Positions 9,161 to 20,542 are shown, numbered from the stretch's first letter. The stretch is 64,000 nt of DNA from Chlorobiales bacterium Clorobi_01 (GCA_001602925.1 LUZT01000005.1:434001-498000), one strand, 5' to 3'. Notes: a model not told the origin generated them from the sequence alone. Numbers and translations: made by a program.

Positions 9161-9625
9161 ATGGGCACCCCCACAACCGGCAACATCCAGCGAAACAACC
9201 TGATTTACAGGCTCAACATCATGACGCGGCGTTGGCGAAAAGTGCTGGATGCAGCTTTTCGCGAAGTCGGGTTGACCGATGCTGCCTGGCGGCCACTCCT
9301 CCACCTCAGCCTGCTTGGCGACGGCGTGCGTCAGAAAGAACTCGCCCAATCAATCGGAATAGAAAACCCATCGCTGGTTCGCATTCTCGACGACCTTGAA
9401 TCCAGGGGACTTGTCGTCAGGCTTGAAGACAAAAGCGACAGGAGGGCAAGGCTCCTGAAACTGACCATGGAGGGACATGACGCGGTCATCAGAATCAGAC
9501 AGATTCTCGTACCGCTTGAAAAGGAGTTGCTCGGTGGTTATACGGACAGTGAGATGCACATGCTGACCGCCCTCCTGGAAAGACTCGAAGCGTCTATAAA
9601 CGATTTTGCCCGACAGGTTGAATGA
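9161..9625 (+). CDS. MarR-family transcriptional regulator
   Basis: This 154-residue winged-helix regulator shows the helix-turn-helix QKELAQSIGIENPSLVRILDDLESRGLVVR and the wing KSDRRARLLKLT of MarR proteins, with dimerisation helices at both ends. It overlaps the following FUSC gene by four bases (ATGA), so the two are translationally coupled. Regulators of this sort usually release DNA when an aromatic or phenolic ligand binds, which would fit control of the adjacent exporter. The ligand cannot be read from sequence. Confidence 0.88.
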   Translation: MGTPTTGNIQRNNLIYRLNIMTRRWRKVLDAAFREVGLTDAAWRPLLHLSLLGDGVRQKELAQSIGIENPSLVRILDDLESRGLVVRLEDKSDRRARLLKLTMEGHDAVIRIRQILVPLEKELLGGYTDSEMHMLTALLERLEASINDFARQVE

Positions 9626-11523
9626 ATTCGATGCTCAATACAGCATATCGCTCGCTGCCACGCTTCTGGCCAGAAGCGTGGCAAGTGACGCGGAGTGTGA
9701 CGGCAGCGCTGGCCGCTTATTCCATCGCCGTAGCCATAAAGCTGGAAAGCCCCTACTGGGCGGCAATGACAGCCCTCATCGTTCTTCAGCCAACTGGCGG
9801 CCAGTTGCTTGAAAAAAGCTTTTACCGGCTCGCCGGTACCATCGCAGGGGCGCTGGGAGGCTTGATGATGCTCACCTTTGCGACAAGCTCTTTCAGCCTG
9901 ATACTCATGCTTTGTCTATGGCTCGCCATTTGTGTCGGCGTTGGCAACCTGATTTACGGTTATCGATCATACGGATTCATGGTTGCCGGATTTACGTTGG
10001 CGCTGATTGTTCTGGAAGGATGGGGCCATCAGGAGCAGATCGATGCGCTTGTTGTTGCCAGAATCGACTGCATCTTCATCGGTATCGTCGTCACAACAGC
10101 AATAAACATCTCTTTTACTCCGCGTAACGGAATGAAAAATCTGAACCGTTCGATCCGGAATGCGGTTTTGGCCTCCCTGAAACTGGTGAGCCTTACCCTC
10201 CAGAGCAGCGAGCACGCAAAAGCAAAAAGAAGCCGTCACAACCTTCTTTTCATGCTTGCCGACATTGAAAAAAAGCTTGACAGTGCAGGCGCCGGAACCC
10301 TGGCGCTCAAGCGGCAACGTTTTCACATCGAAAACCTGATCGTCGATCTCCTGTCGCTTCTGGAAACAAGCGTCCTGCTCGAACAGCAATTGAACCCGAA
10401 TGATGAGAAAAGCATCATGATCCGGCAAGCCATTGCAGAGCGTCTGGATACCGTCACCTCACGACTGGAAGGAAGCTGGAGGCCTGTCGGAACGGACAAA
10501 GAGTTTGCCAGGCTCGTTGCCGAGGTTGGCGCCAAGCTTCCGGTCCTTGCATCCCCCTTGCTTTCGCTCTCCGCTTCGATTGATCTGCTCCTCGATCAAC
10601 GGAAGAAATCAAAGCTTCCGAACATTCCCGTCACCGCGCCAGAACCCGGGCTTCGGGAGCGGGACTGGCAGGGGGCCGCCCGCGCATCACTGCGGGCCGT
10701 CATCGCCGTTGGCATTACCGGCACAATCTGGCAACTGACCGGCTGGAGAGAGGGGCCGGTCATGATGATGGCGACCGCGATCATGGTCAGCATCTTTTCA
10801 ACTCATGACCATCCATCGGTCTTGCTGTCACACATTTTTTGGGGCGCATTGGTCGGGGTGCTCCTGGCGTTTGTCGCTCGCCTTTTGCTCATTCCCGGAC
10901 AGAGCAGCGCCTTCACGCAAGGCCTCCTCACCCTCCCCGTCCTGCTCTGTGGCATGATCGCCAAAAACCGCAGAAAAACCGCTCTTGGAGCGATGGATAC
11001 CATGATGTTTTTCCTCTTTGTCATGCAGCCGGGCTTGCCGGTGGTCGCCAGCAGGATGCAATTTGTCGCGGGCGGAGTGGCCGGGCTTGCCGGTATCGTC
11101 CTGGCCCTGCTCTCTTTTCGCTATGTCGTGCCGGTCAATCCGGCTTTACGACTGCGCACCCTCTTGATTTCCATTGCCAAAGACCTGCTTGTCATGACCG
11201 CAACAAACTCGCCGCAAATGCTGGAGCGCTGCCTGAACCGCACGAGATATCGTGTGCTCCGGATGCTCGACAACGCAAGCCTCATGAATCGGGATATGTC
11301 TGACATCGTTGACGGAAGCCTTGCCGCCTTGGCGATCGGCAGTTTCCTGAAGCGAATGCAGGAAGTGCGTGCGCACACTCCCCTTTCGGACAGGCGCTCT
11401 CTGGCAATGCGTGAATTCGGTGAGAAACTCTCCTCTTCGGGCATGAATTCAGAAGCGATTATTTCATTGCTGAAGGACTCTTCGTTCCATTTCAGCCGTC
11501 TCGACCAGATTGCCTCAAACTGA
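9622..11523 (+). CDS. FUSC-family (AaeB/YccS-like) inner-membrane efflux protein
   Basis: The 633-residue membrane protein has the FUSC layout: a first group of transmembrane helices (about residues 20-165, including ALIVLQPTGGQLLEKSFYRLAGTIAGALGG), a soluble helical middle of about 190 residues, and a second repeat (about 355-500, GTIWQLTGWREGP through the glycine-rich GGVAGLAGIV). Known relatives export aromatic carboxylic acids. No membrane-fusion-protein partner (AaeA-like) follows, so a partner would have to be encoded elsewhere. It is translationally coupled to the MarR gene. Confidence 0.85.
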   Translation: MNSMLNTAYRSLPRFWPEAWQVTRSVTAALAAYSIAVAIKLESPYWAAMTALIVLQPTGGQLLEKSFYRLAGTIAGALGGLMMLTFATSSFSLILMLCLWLAICVGVGNLIYGYRSYGFMVAGFTLALIVLEGWGHQEQIDALVVARIDCIFIGIVVTTAINISFTPRNGMKNLNRSIRNAVLASLKLVSLTLQSSEHAKAKRSRHNLLFMLADIEKKLDSAGAGTLALKRQRFHIENLIVDLLSLLETSVLLEQQLNPNDEKSIMIRQAIAERLDTVTSRLEGSWRPVGTDKEFARLVAEVGAKLPVLASPLLSLSASIDLLLDQRKKSKLPNIPVTAPEPGLRERDWQGAARASLRAVIAVGITGTIWQLTGWREGPVMMMATAIMVSIFSTHDHPSVLLSHIFWGALVGVLLAFVARLLLIPGQSSAFTQGLLTLPVLLCGMIAKNRRKTALGAMDTMMFFLFVMQPGLPVVASRMQFVAGGVAGLAGIVLALLSFRYVVPVNPALRLRTLLISIAKDLLVMTATNSPQMLERCLNRTRYRVLRMLDNASLMNRDMSDIVDGSLAALAIGSFLKRMQEVRAHTPLSDRRSLAMREFGEKLSSSGMNSEAIISLLKDSSFHFSRLDQIASN

Positions 11524-11575
11524 TGTGATAAAAAGAATATCGCTAAAGTATGTGGTAAACGGCCTGAGCGCACAT

Positions 11576-11858
11576 TCATGCGATCCCTGATCGATCGTTT
11601 GCCGGAGAGTATTTCATGTTCAACATAAGCATCGCCAACAGCACTGCCGAAACCTTGCCCCACAACATTCCGGCAATCAGGCTCGACGGCAGCGCCGCAA
11701 ATCCGATGGCTCCGTCATAGACACCCGAATGCCGTGCCGTTGACTCCCTTCGGCAGCAGCTTGGTAAGAAACGCTTTCTGAATGCCCTCGATCAGCCCCA
11801 TAAACACGCCGTACAGCGCGAACAAAATCCAGACGGCCACATAACCGTAACACTTCAT
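11576..11858 (-). pseudogene. Frameshifted fragment of an MFS transporter
   Basis: Reading from ATG 11858 gives about 46 residues (YGVFMGLIEGIQKAFLTKLL then NGTAFG) that match the middle-to-late part of major facilitator proteins, then a stop. Removing one base from the CCC run at 11724-11726 restores the frame and continues with GVYDGAIGFAALPSSLIAG, the standard MFS continuation. The fragment lacks the first two thirds of a transporter and ends early at 11576. A Shine-Dalgarno-like GGAGT sits 8 bases before the ATG, probably by chance or from a rearranged start. Confidence 0.6.
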
Positions 11859-12003
11859 AGTCATTACTCCTTTTTGATTCAATTATCAACGCGATCATCC
11901 ACGTCAGGAGTAATAGTACGAAGAAAGAGTTAGGAGGGAATTAGGTGGGAGGAAGAATGAGGGATGGGAGATCGAGCAACGTGAAAATTTTATAATGCTG
12001 GTG

Positions 12004-12234
12004 TCAGGTCTTGTGTTTTTCACGCAGCTCTTCATGAACACTCTACCAATCATGAAGTTCAAGATTCCCTTTTTGATATTCTTGATACCCCCGATTCAGT
12101 TCCTCTTTTTGCCATTGCGACAGAGTAAGTTCTGCATTACAGACCGCAATCGAATCACTCAAATCTTCAACGAAAAGGAGTTTTTCTGATAGCTCCAGCC
12201 TATCAATTTCAACCTTAATTTGTTCAGCTTTCAT
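12004..12234 (-). pseudogene. Addiction-module antitoxin-like gene with in-frame TAG
   Basis: From ATG 12234 (AAGG 8 bases upstream) the frame encodes 63 residues of the small TIGR02574-type addiction-module component: AEQIKVEIDRLELSEKLLFVEDLSDSIA, then LTLSQWQKEELNRGYQEYQKG and LELHDW. It stops at TAG (12043-12045). The same frame goes on for 12 more codons (SVHEELREKHKT) to a TGA at 12004. From memory, relatives read HDWQ at that junction, so a CAG-to-TAG change is likely. No RelE/ParE-type toxin is visible in the next 400 bases. It may still make a functional short protein. Confidence 0.6.
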
Positions 12235-12324
12235 TTATATAACCTTGTTTTATTTTTTAATTAAATCATAAGGGCATATACCAAGCATCTAAAACCAAAT
12301 GACTTATTTTAGTGCAGCAATTCA

Positions 12325-13350
12325 CTATGCATATCCATCAAAGTCCCTTGATAACATTTGAGATGCTGCGGAAGCCCTATACATCCCGACGCCTTTTATT
12401 TGCTTAGCTATTTCGTAACCTTCGTCTCGAAATTTTTCAAGCATTGAACTCAATTCAGTAAGCCTACTTGTATTAAGAACCATTCTAACTGCTGTGCCCT
12501 TGCAAATATGCAGCAGATGAATATGTTCTTTTCCATTTTCATCAAGCTTAATTCCGTGATCTCCAGTGCAAATCAAGAAACTTCCACCTAGACGACAAAT
12601 CCTATTAATCATATACAGTCCAAAACCAGAGTTATGCCAAGGATCATTTGTATCAATAATCGCGCCTTTATAATTTTTACTAGAAATCGCAGGCATTAAC
12701 GCCTGCTGGATGGCATCACTATGATTTTCAACTTGAACATGGGGGTTATTCGCTAAAGAAGCTTTCAGTCCAATACCATTATCGATAATTGCTATTTCTA
12801 CTTTATTATAGCAGGGCCAATATTGTGCACAATACTCTATACTCAGTGACTTACTGTGCTCGTAAACATTACGCATTATTTCGCGTATTGAATATGTAAG
12901 AGCGTCATAAAAGTTTCCGCTTTTTTGTTGACCCAATATCTCTGCCAAATGAGCAGATCTTCGTTCTATTACCTCCTGTCCTACGGCCCACGCTTTATTG
13001 GCCTCATCGACGATTGTTTGAATTCGAAGAATTGTATAAGGAACAAATCTATCATTTCCGTCAACGCAATTAGGCTCTCTACCGTGCTTTAGTCCAAACG
13101 CCCTAAAGAACGCCATATTTGCAGCATAATCTTTCGATTGATGGCCCTTACAATAAACGACTGTATCTTTATTGCGACGCTTAAAATCCCTGATAAACTT
13201 CGCTATATACACCATCGTGAATGGCTCGATTCGTCCCATGCTAGAGAAATCAATTACAATCTCATTTTCACCGCAACAACGCTCAATTTCGTTACAGAAA
13301 TTGAAAATCGCGTTTACATAGCATGACGATGGATAGTTTATTACTGGCAC
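12325..13350 (-). CDS. STAS-like plus GHKL ATPase domain protein
   Basis: The start is GTG, supported by GGAGG four bases upstream. In the 341 residues, the first 90 resemble a STAS fold (IVIDFSSMGRIEPFTMVYIAKFI). Residues from about 145 on carry a histidine-kinase-like ATPase: N box REIMRNVYEHS, G1 IIDNGIGL, and G2 NSGFGLYMINRICRLGG. There is no histidine phosphorylation domain, receiver or membrane segment, so it is more like an anti-sigma/anti-anti-sigma switch protein joined in one chain than a sensor kinase. Base composition is visibly AT-richer than the neighbouring genes, suggesting horizontal acquisition. Its function is unknown. Confidence 0.75.
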   Translation of the reverse strand: MPVINYPSSCYVNAIFNFCNEIERCCGENEIVIDFSSMGRIEPFTMVYIAKFIRDFKRRNKDTVVYCKGHQSKDYAANMAFFRAFGLKHGREPNCVDGNDRFVPYTILRIQTIVDEANKAWAVGQEVIERRSAHLAEILGQQKSGNFYDALTYSIREIMRNVYEHSKSLSIEYCAQYWPCYNKVEIAIIDNGIGLKASLANNPHVQVENHSDAIQQALMPAISSKNYKGAIIDTNDPWHNSGFGLYMINRICRLGGSFLICTGDHGIKLDENGKEHIHLLHICKGTAVRMVLNTSRLTELSSMLEKFRDEGYEIAKQIKGVGMYRASAASQMLSRDFDGYA

Positions 13351-13589
13351 AGAACCTCCATAATCCCAACAATATTTAGACTACTCTGCCTAATCCTGAA
13401 AAAGCTGGCTGCTTTTTGAAAAGTAATTAACATTCGCAGTTCGTCAAAAATACTAGCCGACCTTAATTCCCCGCCCCCAACCTTTGCAATCCGCCCGCGC
13501 TCTCCCTACCTTTGATAATGGCCACCAGACATCCCGGCCATGAGAGCTGTCACCGGTCTCTTTTTCTCTTACTTCTAAGCACTACCCGC

Positions 13590-14966
13590 ATGAGTACAGA
13601 GCCTACCAAAATCCTCCTCAGCGAGGATGAAATGCCCCGTCAATGGTACAACATCCAGGCCGACCTGCCTTCACCCATGCCGCCGCCGGTGGGGCTGGAT
13701 GGCAATCCGATCGGGCCGGACGCGCTGGCGCAGGTCTTTCCGATGAACCTGATCGAGCAGGAGATGAGCACCGAGCGCTGGATCGATATTCCCGACGAGG
13801 TGCTCGGCATCCTCAAGCTGTGGCGGCCTTCGCCGCTCCACCGCGCGCGGCGGCTCGAAGCGGCGCTCGGCACTCCGGCCAAAATCTACTACAAAAACGA
13901 AGGGGTCTCGCCCGCCGGGAGCCACAAACCCAACACGGCGGTGGCGCAGGCGTGGTACAACCGGGAGTTCGGCATCAAATACCTGACTACGGAGACCGGC
14001 GCGGGTCAGTGGGGCAGCGCGCTGGCGATGAGCTGCAAGCTGATCGGCATCGAGTGCAAGGTGTTCATGGTGCGCATCAGCTTCGATCAGAAGCCGTTCC
14101 GCAAAATCATGATGAAAACCTGGGGCGCGGAGTGCATCCCCAGCCCAAGCCCGCTGACAGCGGTCGGTCGCAAAATTCTCGAAGAGGATCCCGACACGCC
14201 TGGCAGTCTCGGCATCGCCATCAGCGAGGCGATCGAGCAGGCGGTCGAGCGCGAGGATACACGCTACTCGCTCGGCAGCGTGCTGAACCACGTGATGCTG
14301 CACCAGACCATCATCGGCCTCGAAGCCAAAAAGCAGTTCGAAAAGATCGGGCGCTACCCGGATATCGTCATCGGCTGCGCGGGCGGCGGCTCGAACTTTG
14401 CGGGCATCAGCTTCCCGTTCATTTGCGACAAGATTCACGGCAAGGAGGTGAAGGTCATCGCTACGGAGCCGGAGGCGTGCCCGACGCTCACCCGCGCTCC
14501 GTATGTCTATGATTCGGGAGACGTTGCCGTCATGACACCGCTCCTGCCGATGCACAGTTTGGGCCACACCTTCATTCCCTCAGCCATCCACGCAGGCGGC
14601 CTGCGCTACCACGGCATGGCTCCGCTGGTGAGCCACACCAAGCAGCTCGGACTGATCGAAGCCACCGCGCTGCCGCAGACCGAGTGCTACGAAGCGGCGT
14701 TGCTCTTCGCCCACACCGAAGGGTTCATCCCCGCGCCGGAGACTTCGCACGCCATCGCGCAGACCATCCGCGAAGCAAAGCAGGCAAAGGAAGAGGGCAA
14801 GGAGAAGGTGATTCTGATGAACTGGTCAGGCCACGGTTTGATGGACTTGCAGGGCTACGACGCCTACCTCTCAGGCAAAATCAGCGACTACCCGCTGCCG
14901 GAGGAGCTGCTGCAACGCTCCATCGCCGCCTCACTGGAGGGGCTCCCGAAAGTACCTGGAGTTTAA
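13590..14966 (+). CDS. trpB: Tryptophan synthase beta chain, TrpB2 type
   Basis: TrpB condenses indole with serine using PLP. This is the longer TrpB2-like branch (458 residues from the chosen ATG): an N-terminal extension with [13 protein letters not shown], then [12 protein letters not shown], the PLP-lysine motif [21 protein letters not shown], the phosphate loop [10 protein letters not shown] and the C-terminal [14 protein letters not shown]. An upstream in-frame ATG at 13512 would add 26 residues that look unlike protein (several His/Ser/Leu), so 13590 is preferred, although neither start has a good Shine-Dalgarno. There is no trpA partner next to it. Its 3' end is duplicated about 1.1 kb downstream. 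Confidence 0.92.
   Translation: MSTEPTKILLSEDEMPRQWYNIQADLPSPMPPPVGLDGNPIGPDALAQVFPMNLIEQEMSTERWIDIPDEVLGILKLWRPSPLHRARRLEAALGTPAKIYYKNEGVSPAGSHKPNTAVAQAWYNREFGIKYLTTETGAGQWGSALAMSCKLIGIECKVFMVRISFDQKPFRKIMMKTWGAECIPSPSPLTAVGRKILEEDPDTPGSLGIAISEAIEQAVEREDTRYSLGSVLNHVMLHQTIIGLEAKKQFEKIGRYPDIVIGCAGGGSNFAGISFPFICDKIHGKEVKVIATEPEACPTLTRAPYVYDSGDVAVMTPLLPMHSLGHTFIPSAIHAGGLRYHGMAPLVSHTKQLGLIEATALPQTECYEAALLFAHTEGFIPAPETSHAIAQTIREAKQAKEEGKEKVILMNWSGHGLMDLQGYDAYLSGKISDYPLPEELLQRSIAASLEGLPKVPGV
14811..14912 (+). repeat. Copy 1 of duplicated trpB2 3' segment
   Basis: These 102 bases inside trpB2 recur at 15931-16033. By eye the copies differ by one inserted T in copy 2 and two substitutions near the right end. 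They flank the outer-membrane-protein gene as direct repeats. Confidence 0.9.
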
Positions 14967-15001
14967 ATAAGGCAACCCTATTTTAACAACTCCATGAAAA
15001 G

Positions 15002-15031
15002 ACAAGGGCTACCTTTACGGGTAGCCCTTGT
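15002..15031 (+). terminator. Terminator-like hairpin after trpB2
   Basis: ACAAGGGCTACC (15002-15013) pairs perfectly with GGTAGCCCTTGT (15020-15031) across a 6-base loop, 36 bases after the trpB2 stop. The U-tract is weak (TGTCGTTGATTT). Confidence 0.65.
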
Positions 15032-15085
15032 TGTCGTTGATTTGCTCTTTTCAGCAAACCCCATGCATAAATTATCCGAAAAACG

Positions 15086-15775
15086 TTACAGCGAAAGGCG
15101 AAGGCCAAGCATAACACTGCTAGAAGAGATATTTTTGACACTATTCATATAATCCTCATAAGCATAATCATCCCAGAAATTTGCCGTATCGTCGATGGTG
15201 AAATCAGCGGTTGCGAAGTAACGGTAGCGGGCTTCAAGTCTTAAATTTTTTGCAACCTTATAAGAGAGTCCAGCACCAAGCTGGTAAGCAAAGGCTGTTG
15301 CGGTTACTTTATCATAACGAAAATCATCATTAACATCCCCAACATCATTGAAGCTGACAAATGCAGCACCGGCACCTGCAGTAAGGAACAATTCCAGATC
15401 GTGAGAAAGGTTAATGTCGTAGTAAGCATTCCCCATAAGAGAGATAACCGACATGTTACCGGTCATGGAATACTCATCATTGACGCTACCATAGAGATAA
15501 TCAACTGATTTTGCAATATCATTACGCTGGTAACCAAGTTCTGCTTCTATACGATAGTTACCAAAATCATGCCCATAAGCACCGGAAAGCGCAATCCCTG
15601 AATCAAGATCAACACAAAAATTTTCATTATTGTCCGCATTGTCGGTAAGTTTTGCATCACTAAACCAGGAGCTGCCTACATTTGCGCTGACATAATTCTC
15701 AGCAGAGTAGCCGGTAGACGACCAGGCACCCATTGCCAGAAGCACCGCGGTAAGTGATAAAAATTTCTTTTTCAT
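15086..15775 (-). CDS. Outer-membrane beta-barrel protein (opacity/OmpA-barrel-like)
   Basis: The protein has 229 residues with a clear signal peptide (MKKKFLSLTAVLLAMGAWSS, cleavage probably after GYSA). The mature part alternates polar and hydrophobic residues in eight or so amphipathic strands (YRIEAELGYQ, LELFLTAGAGAAFVSF, LRLEARYRYF), ending in VMLGLRLSL, a C-terminal barrel strand but with Leu rather than the usual Phe. It is likely a small porin or surface barrel of unknown cargo. Base use is AT-richer than trpB2 and clpC, and the gene sits between two copies of the trpB2 3' end, which suggests it was inserted. Confidence 0.75.
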   Translation of the reverse strand: MKKKFLSLTAVLLAMGAWSSTGYSAENYVSANVGSSWFSDAKLTDNADNNENFCVDLDSGIALSGAYGHDFGNYRIEAELGYQRNDIAKSVDYLYGSVNDEYSMTGNMSVISLMGNAYYDINLSHDLELFLTAGAGAAFVSFNDVGDVNDDFRYDKVTATAFAYQLGAGLSYKVAKNLRLEARYRYFATADFTIDDTANFWDDYAYEDYMNSVKNISSSSVMLGLRLSL

Positions 15776-15930
15776 GTTCTTGTGTTTTTATTAGGGATTC
15801 TGATGTATTTAGTGACACTACCTGACATCTTTTGGCAGTTGCACTCTTTGAAGTTAAAGAAACCGAAAGCAACTATCAATAACTTGCAACACGTCACAGT
15901 GCAAAACAGGGAAATGAAAAGAAAAAAGTA

Positions 15931-16033
15931 ATTCTGATGAACTTGGTCAGGCCACGGTTTGATGGACTTGCAGGGCTACGACGCCTACCTCTCAGGCAAA
16001 ATCAGCGACTACCCGCTGCCCGAAGAGCTGCTG
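15931..16033 (+). repeat. Copy 2 of trpB2 3' segment (remnant)
   Basis: This is a partial duplicate of 14811-14912. It carries one extra T (AACTTGG versus AACTGG) that breaks the frame. Past that point the TrpB C-terminal frame is open ([16 protein letters not shown]) and ends in EELLSGDS plus stop at 16048. There is no start codon or upstream body, so it is a gene remnant. Confidence 0.88.
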
Positions 16034-16060
16034 AGCGGGGACAGCTAAGCACCGGACAAG

Positions 16061-16098
16061 AAAAAAGCCCCGCTGAAACGATGATTTCAGCGAGGCTT
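16061..16098 (-). terminator. Rho-independent terminator of clpC
   Basis: A stem formed by AAAGCC-CCGCTGAAA and TTTCAGCG-A-GGCTTT surrounds CGATGA. Read on the minus strand it ends in a T-run (from the A-tract at 16061-16066), as expected for clpC. Confidence 0.8.
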
Positions 16099-16128
16099 TG
16101 TGGGAGTTAAAAACGTTGAACTACGGCT

Positions 16129-18690
<2,562 letters not shown>

Positions 18691-18888
18691 TTATGATCCT
18701 GTATCGCTAAAATTGACGGGAGGCTCCCTGAAATGCGCTGTAACTCTGGCTATGAAGTACGACTGGGCACAACCGATCTGTTATCGCTACATTCAGTTAA
18801 ATAACTATAATTAAGACGTCATCTCAAACCAATTCCTTCGATCAAAACAGTGGTGAGAAATTAATCGTTTCAGCCCGCATCGAACACC

Positions 18889-19359
18889 ATGACCGTCACC
18901 CATATTCTCCTCGACGACCAGAACCCCCTGCACCGCGAACTGCCGATTTATCGAAGCGGCAATATCAACACCGTCAGGCTTGCCGACAAGAGCTACAAGG
19001 TCTACGATTCGATGGAAATTTCCGGGCACGATTACACCACCCTGTTCCACTACGGCGTCATCGAACAGCTCAACACGCTACCCTTCATCTCCGAATCGAA
19101 CAACGGGCTCGACAGCTGGGACGAAGCGTTTCTGCCTTCGGGAGCGATCGGCAGAATGCTTGAAACTATCGACAGTTGTATTGAACAGATCAGCGGGAAA
19201 AGCCCTGAAAAGGTGATGCTCGGCTGGCAGGACGACCCGGAACGCATCGCCTACTGGCGCGAAATCGATCCGGCAGGGACTCTCGGTTTTCTAAGGGATT
19301 TCCGAAAGTTCGCCGCCAAAGCAGCGAAAGAGGGCTACGACCTCGAATTCATTCTGTAA
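18889..19359 (+). CDS. Conserved-looking hypothetical protein
   Basis: The 156-residue soluble acidic protein has no signal peptide or transmembrane segment, and I do not recognise the family. Visible features are an N-terminal strand-rich part (THILLDDQNPLHRELPIY, INTVRLADKSYKVYD), a middle WDEAFLPSGAIGRMLETID helix, a region with GWQDDPERIAYWREIDP, and a C-terminal amphipathic helix (LRDFRKFAAKAAKEG). Codon use matches the neighbours, which supports a real gene. It is divergent from clpC and stands alone, with no clear Shine-Dalgarno. Confidence 0.6.
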   Translation: MTVTHILLDDQNPLHRELPIYRSGNINTVRLADKSYKVYDSMEISGHDYTTLFHYGVIEQLNTLPFISESNNGLDSWDEAFLPSGAIGRMLETIDSCIEQISGKSPEKVMLGWQDDPERIAYWREIDPAGTLGFLRDFRKFAAKAAKEGYDLEFIL

Positions 19360-19422
19360 CTGCAACGGCCTGGCAACTGCGGAACAGGGCAGACACGAAG
19401 GTCTGCCCCTACAATGCAACTG

Positions 19423-20262
19423 TCAATTGCCTCCCCTTGCCATTGCCAGCGGATCAGGATGCAGGAACTTGTATCCCAGTTTCCCGACAATCCTGTCACT
19501 GTTTACGATCTTGAAATTGGTGTCACTGGATGGCTCTTCCGGCAGCGCGGCGAGGCCGTGACTTTCAGCGGCGGCGGCATAGAGTTCGCTTCGAGTCGGA
19601 TGGAGCGGCGCGCAGGCGTTGAAGGTTTCGCCCCAGGCTTCCTGCCGGATAATTTCGGCGATGATATGCACGCAGTCGTCAAGATGGATAAGGTTGACCG
19701 GCTGGCCAGGATTGGCGATCTCCGTCATGCGTTGCATGAACTCCGCCGGATTGCGACCGGGACCGATCAGACCGCCGAACCTCACCACCGTGGTGCTGAA
19801 GGAGGGCTCCGAACGCAGCATCTCCTCGACATACATCAGCGCCCGCCCGGCGGGAGAGTCCGCCGCGTCGGGATCGGCAGCGTCAGACTCGACCACTTCA
19901 CCGCCGGACGCGGGATAGACCGAGGTCGAGCTGACGAACAGCACATGCTTCACCGGCGAATCGGCAAGAGCGTCGATCAGCAGCGAAATCTGGCCGACAT
20001 GGTACTCGACCACATCTTCACGCCGCTTGGGCGGAATGTTCACCACGAGGATGTCGCTCTGCAGAAACGAGGCAATATCACCCTCGATGCTCTCGTCGAT
20101 GGCAATCCGGAAAGGCTCGACACCGGCCTCTTTCATCTTGGTAATTTTCGCTTCGCTGGTAGTCGAACCCTTGACGGTATACCCCTCGCCAGCCAGAAAA
20201 CGGGCCAGCGGCAAACCGAGCCACCCGCAACCGAGAATGCTGATGCGTTGTTTTTCAGACAT
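19423..20262 (-). CDS. NAD(P)-binding epimerase/dehydratase-like protein (YeeZ type)
   Basis: The 279-residue extended-SDR protein shows the dinucleotide-binding loop ILGCGWLGLPLARFLAGEG at the N-terminus and FVSSTSVYPASGG with the catalytic-like Tyr in a Ser-Val-Tyr context. Its RFGGLIGPGRNP and NLIHLDDCVHIIAEII blocks resemble the YeeZ/NAD-epimerase group. The substrate is unknown. It lies upstream of and divergent from the RiPP operon, separated by about 300 bases, and its codon use is ordinary, so it is probably unrelated to the peptide pathway. Confidence 0.8.
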   Translation of the reverse strand: MSEKQRISILGCGWLGLPLARFLAGEGYTVKGSTTSEAKITKMKEAGVEPFRIAIDESIEGDIASFLQSDILVVNIPPKRREDVVEYHVGQISLLIDALADSPVKHVLFVSSTSVYPASGGEVVESDAADPDAADSPAGRALMYVEEMLRSEPSFSTTVVRFGGLIGPGRNPAEFMQRMTEIANPGQPVNLIHLDDCVHIIAEIIRQEAWGETFNACAPLHPTRSELYAAAAESHGLAALPEEPSSDTNFKIVNSDRIVGKLGYKFLHPDPLAMARGGN

Positions 20263-20441
20263 AATGATGAATTTCAGAAGTTCAGAATCGCCCGTAACGG
20301 CGGCCCGGTTTCATGCCGGCTTTTTGTCTGGACAATGTATTCATTCCCCGTCAATTCTGAGCTATGCAGAATCCTTGTTGCCTCATTACCGTTGCTCAAG
20401 AAACGTTCCAAATGTGCATTGAAAAACGAACCCGTCAAATT

Positions 20442-20463
20442 GTTGCACTCGTGCAACTAGTTG
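20442..20463. promoter_or_regulatory. Overlapping palindromes upstream of the RiPP operon
   Basis: GTTGCAC-TC-GTGCAAC (20442-20457) is a perfect dyad, and it overlaps the perfect 10-base palindrome CAACTAGTTG (20454-20463). They lie about 105-125 bases before the precursor start. They are plausible operator sites for a dimeric regulator, but no regulator gene is adjacent. Confidence 0.45.
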
Positions 20464-20483
20464 TAAAAAAACGCCAAACCACC

Positions 20484-20542
20484 AAAAACGAATTTCAACT
20501 ACGCCTATATTTCTATACATTAAAAATGTAGTTGTCGTTTTT
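20484..20542. promoter_or_regulatory. Long imperfect inverted repeat in the RiPP leader region
   Basis: The left arm is AAAAACGA (20484-20491) plus CAACTAC (20496-20502), interrupted by a 4-base bulge ATTT. The right arm GTAGTTGTCGTTTTT (20528-20542) is fully complementary to them. An inner dyad TACAT/ATGTA (20516-20530) nests inside. On RNA it would form a 15-bp hairpin ending in a U-run. It could be an attenuator, a terminator of upstream transcription, or an operator, since CAACTA recurs as at 20454. A TATAAA lies at 20551-20556. Confidence 0.5.

Noticed and set aside
11677-11898. 73-residue minus-strand open frame
   Set aside because: It is a wrong-frame reading of the MFS remnant; the other frames show the transporter sequence.
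11524-13511. Integrated mobile element boundaries
   Set aside because: I looked for integrase, transposase, terminal inverted repeats and tRNA target duplication and saw none. The patch may be recombinational only.
19414-20460. 348-residue open frame opposite the epimerase gene
   Set aside because: The minus-strand protein has a clear nucleotide-binding motif; the plus frame has none and runs through the intergenic region.
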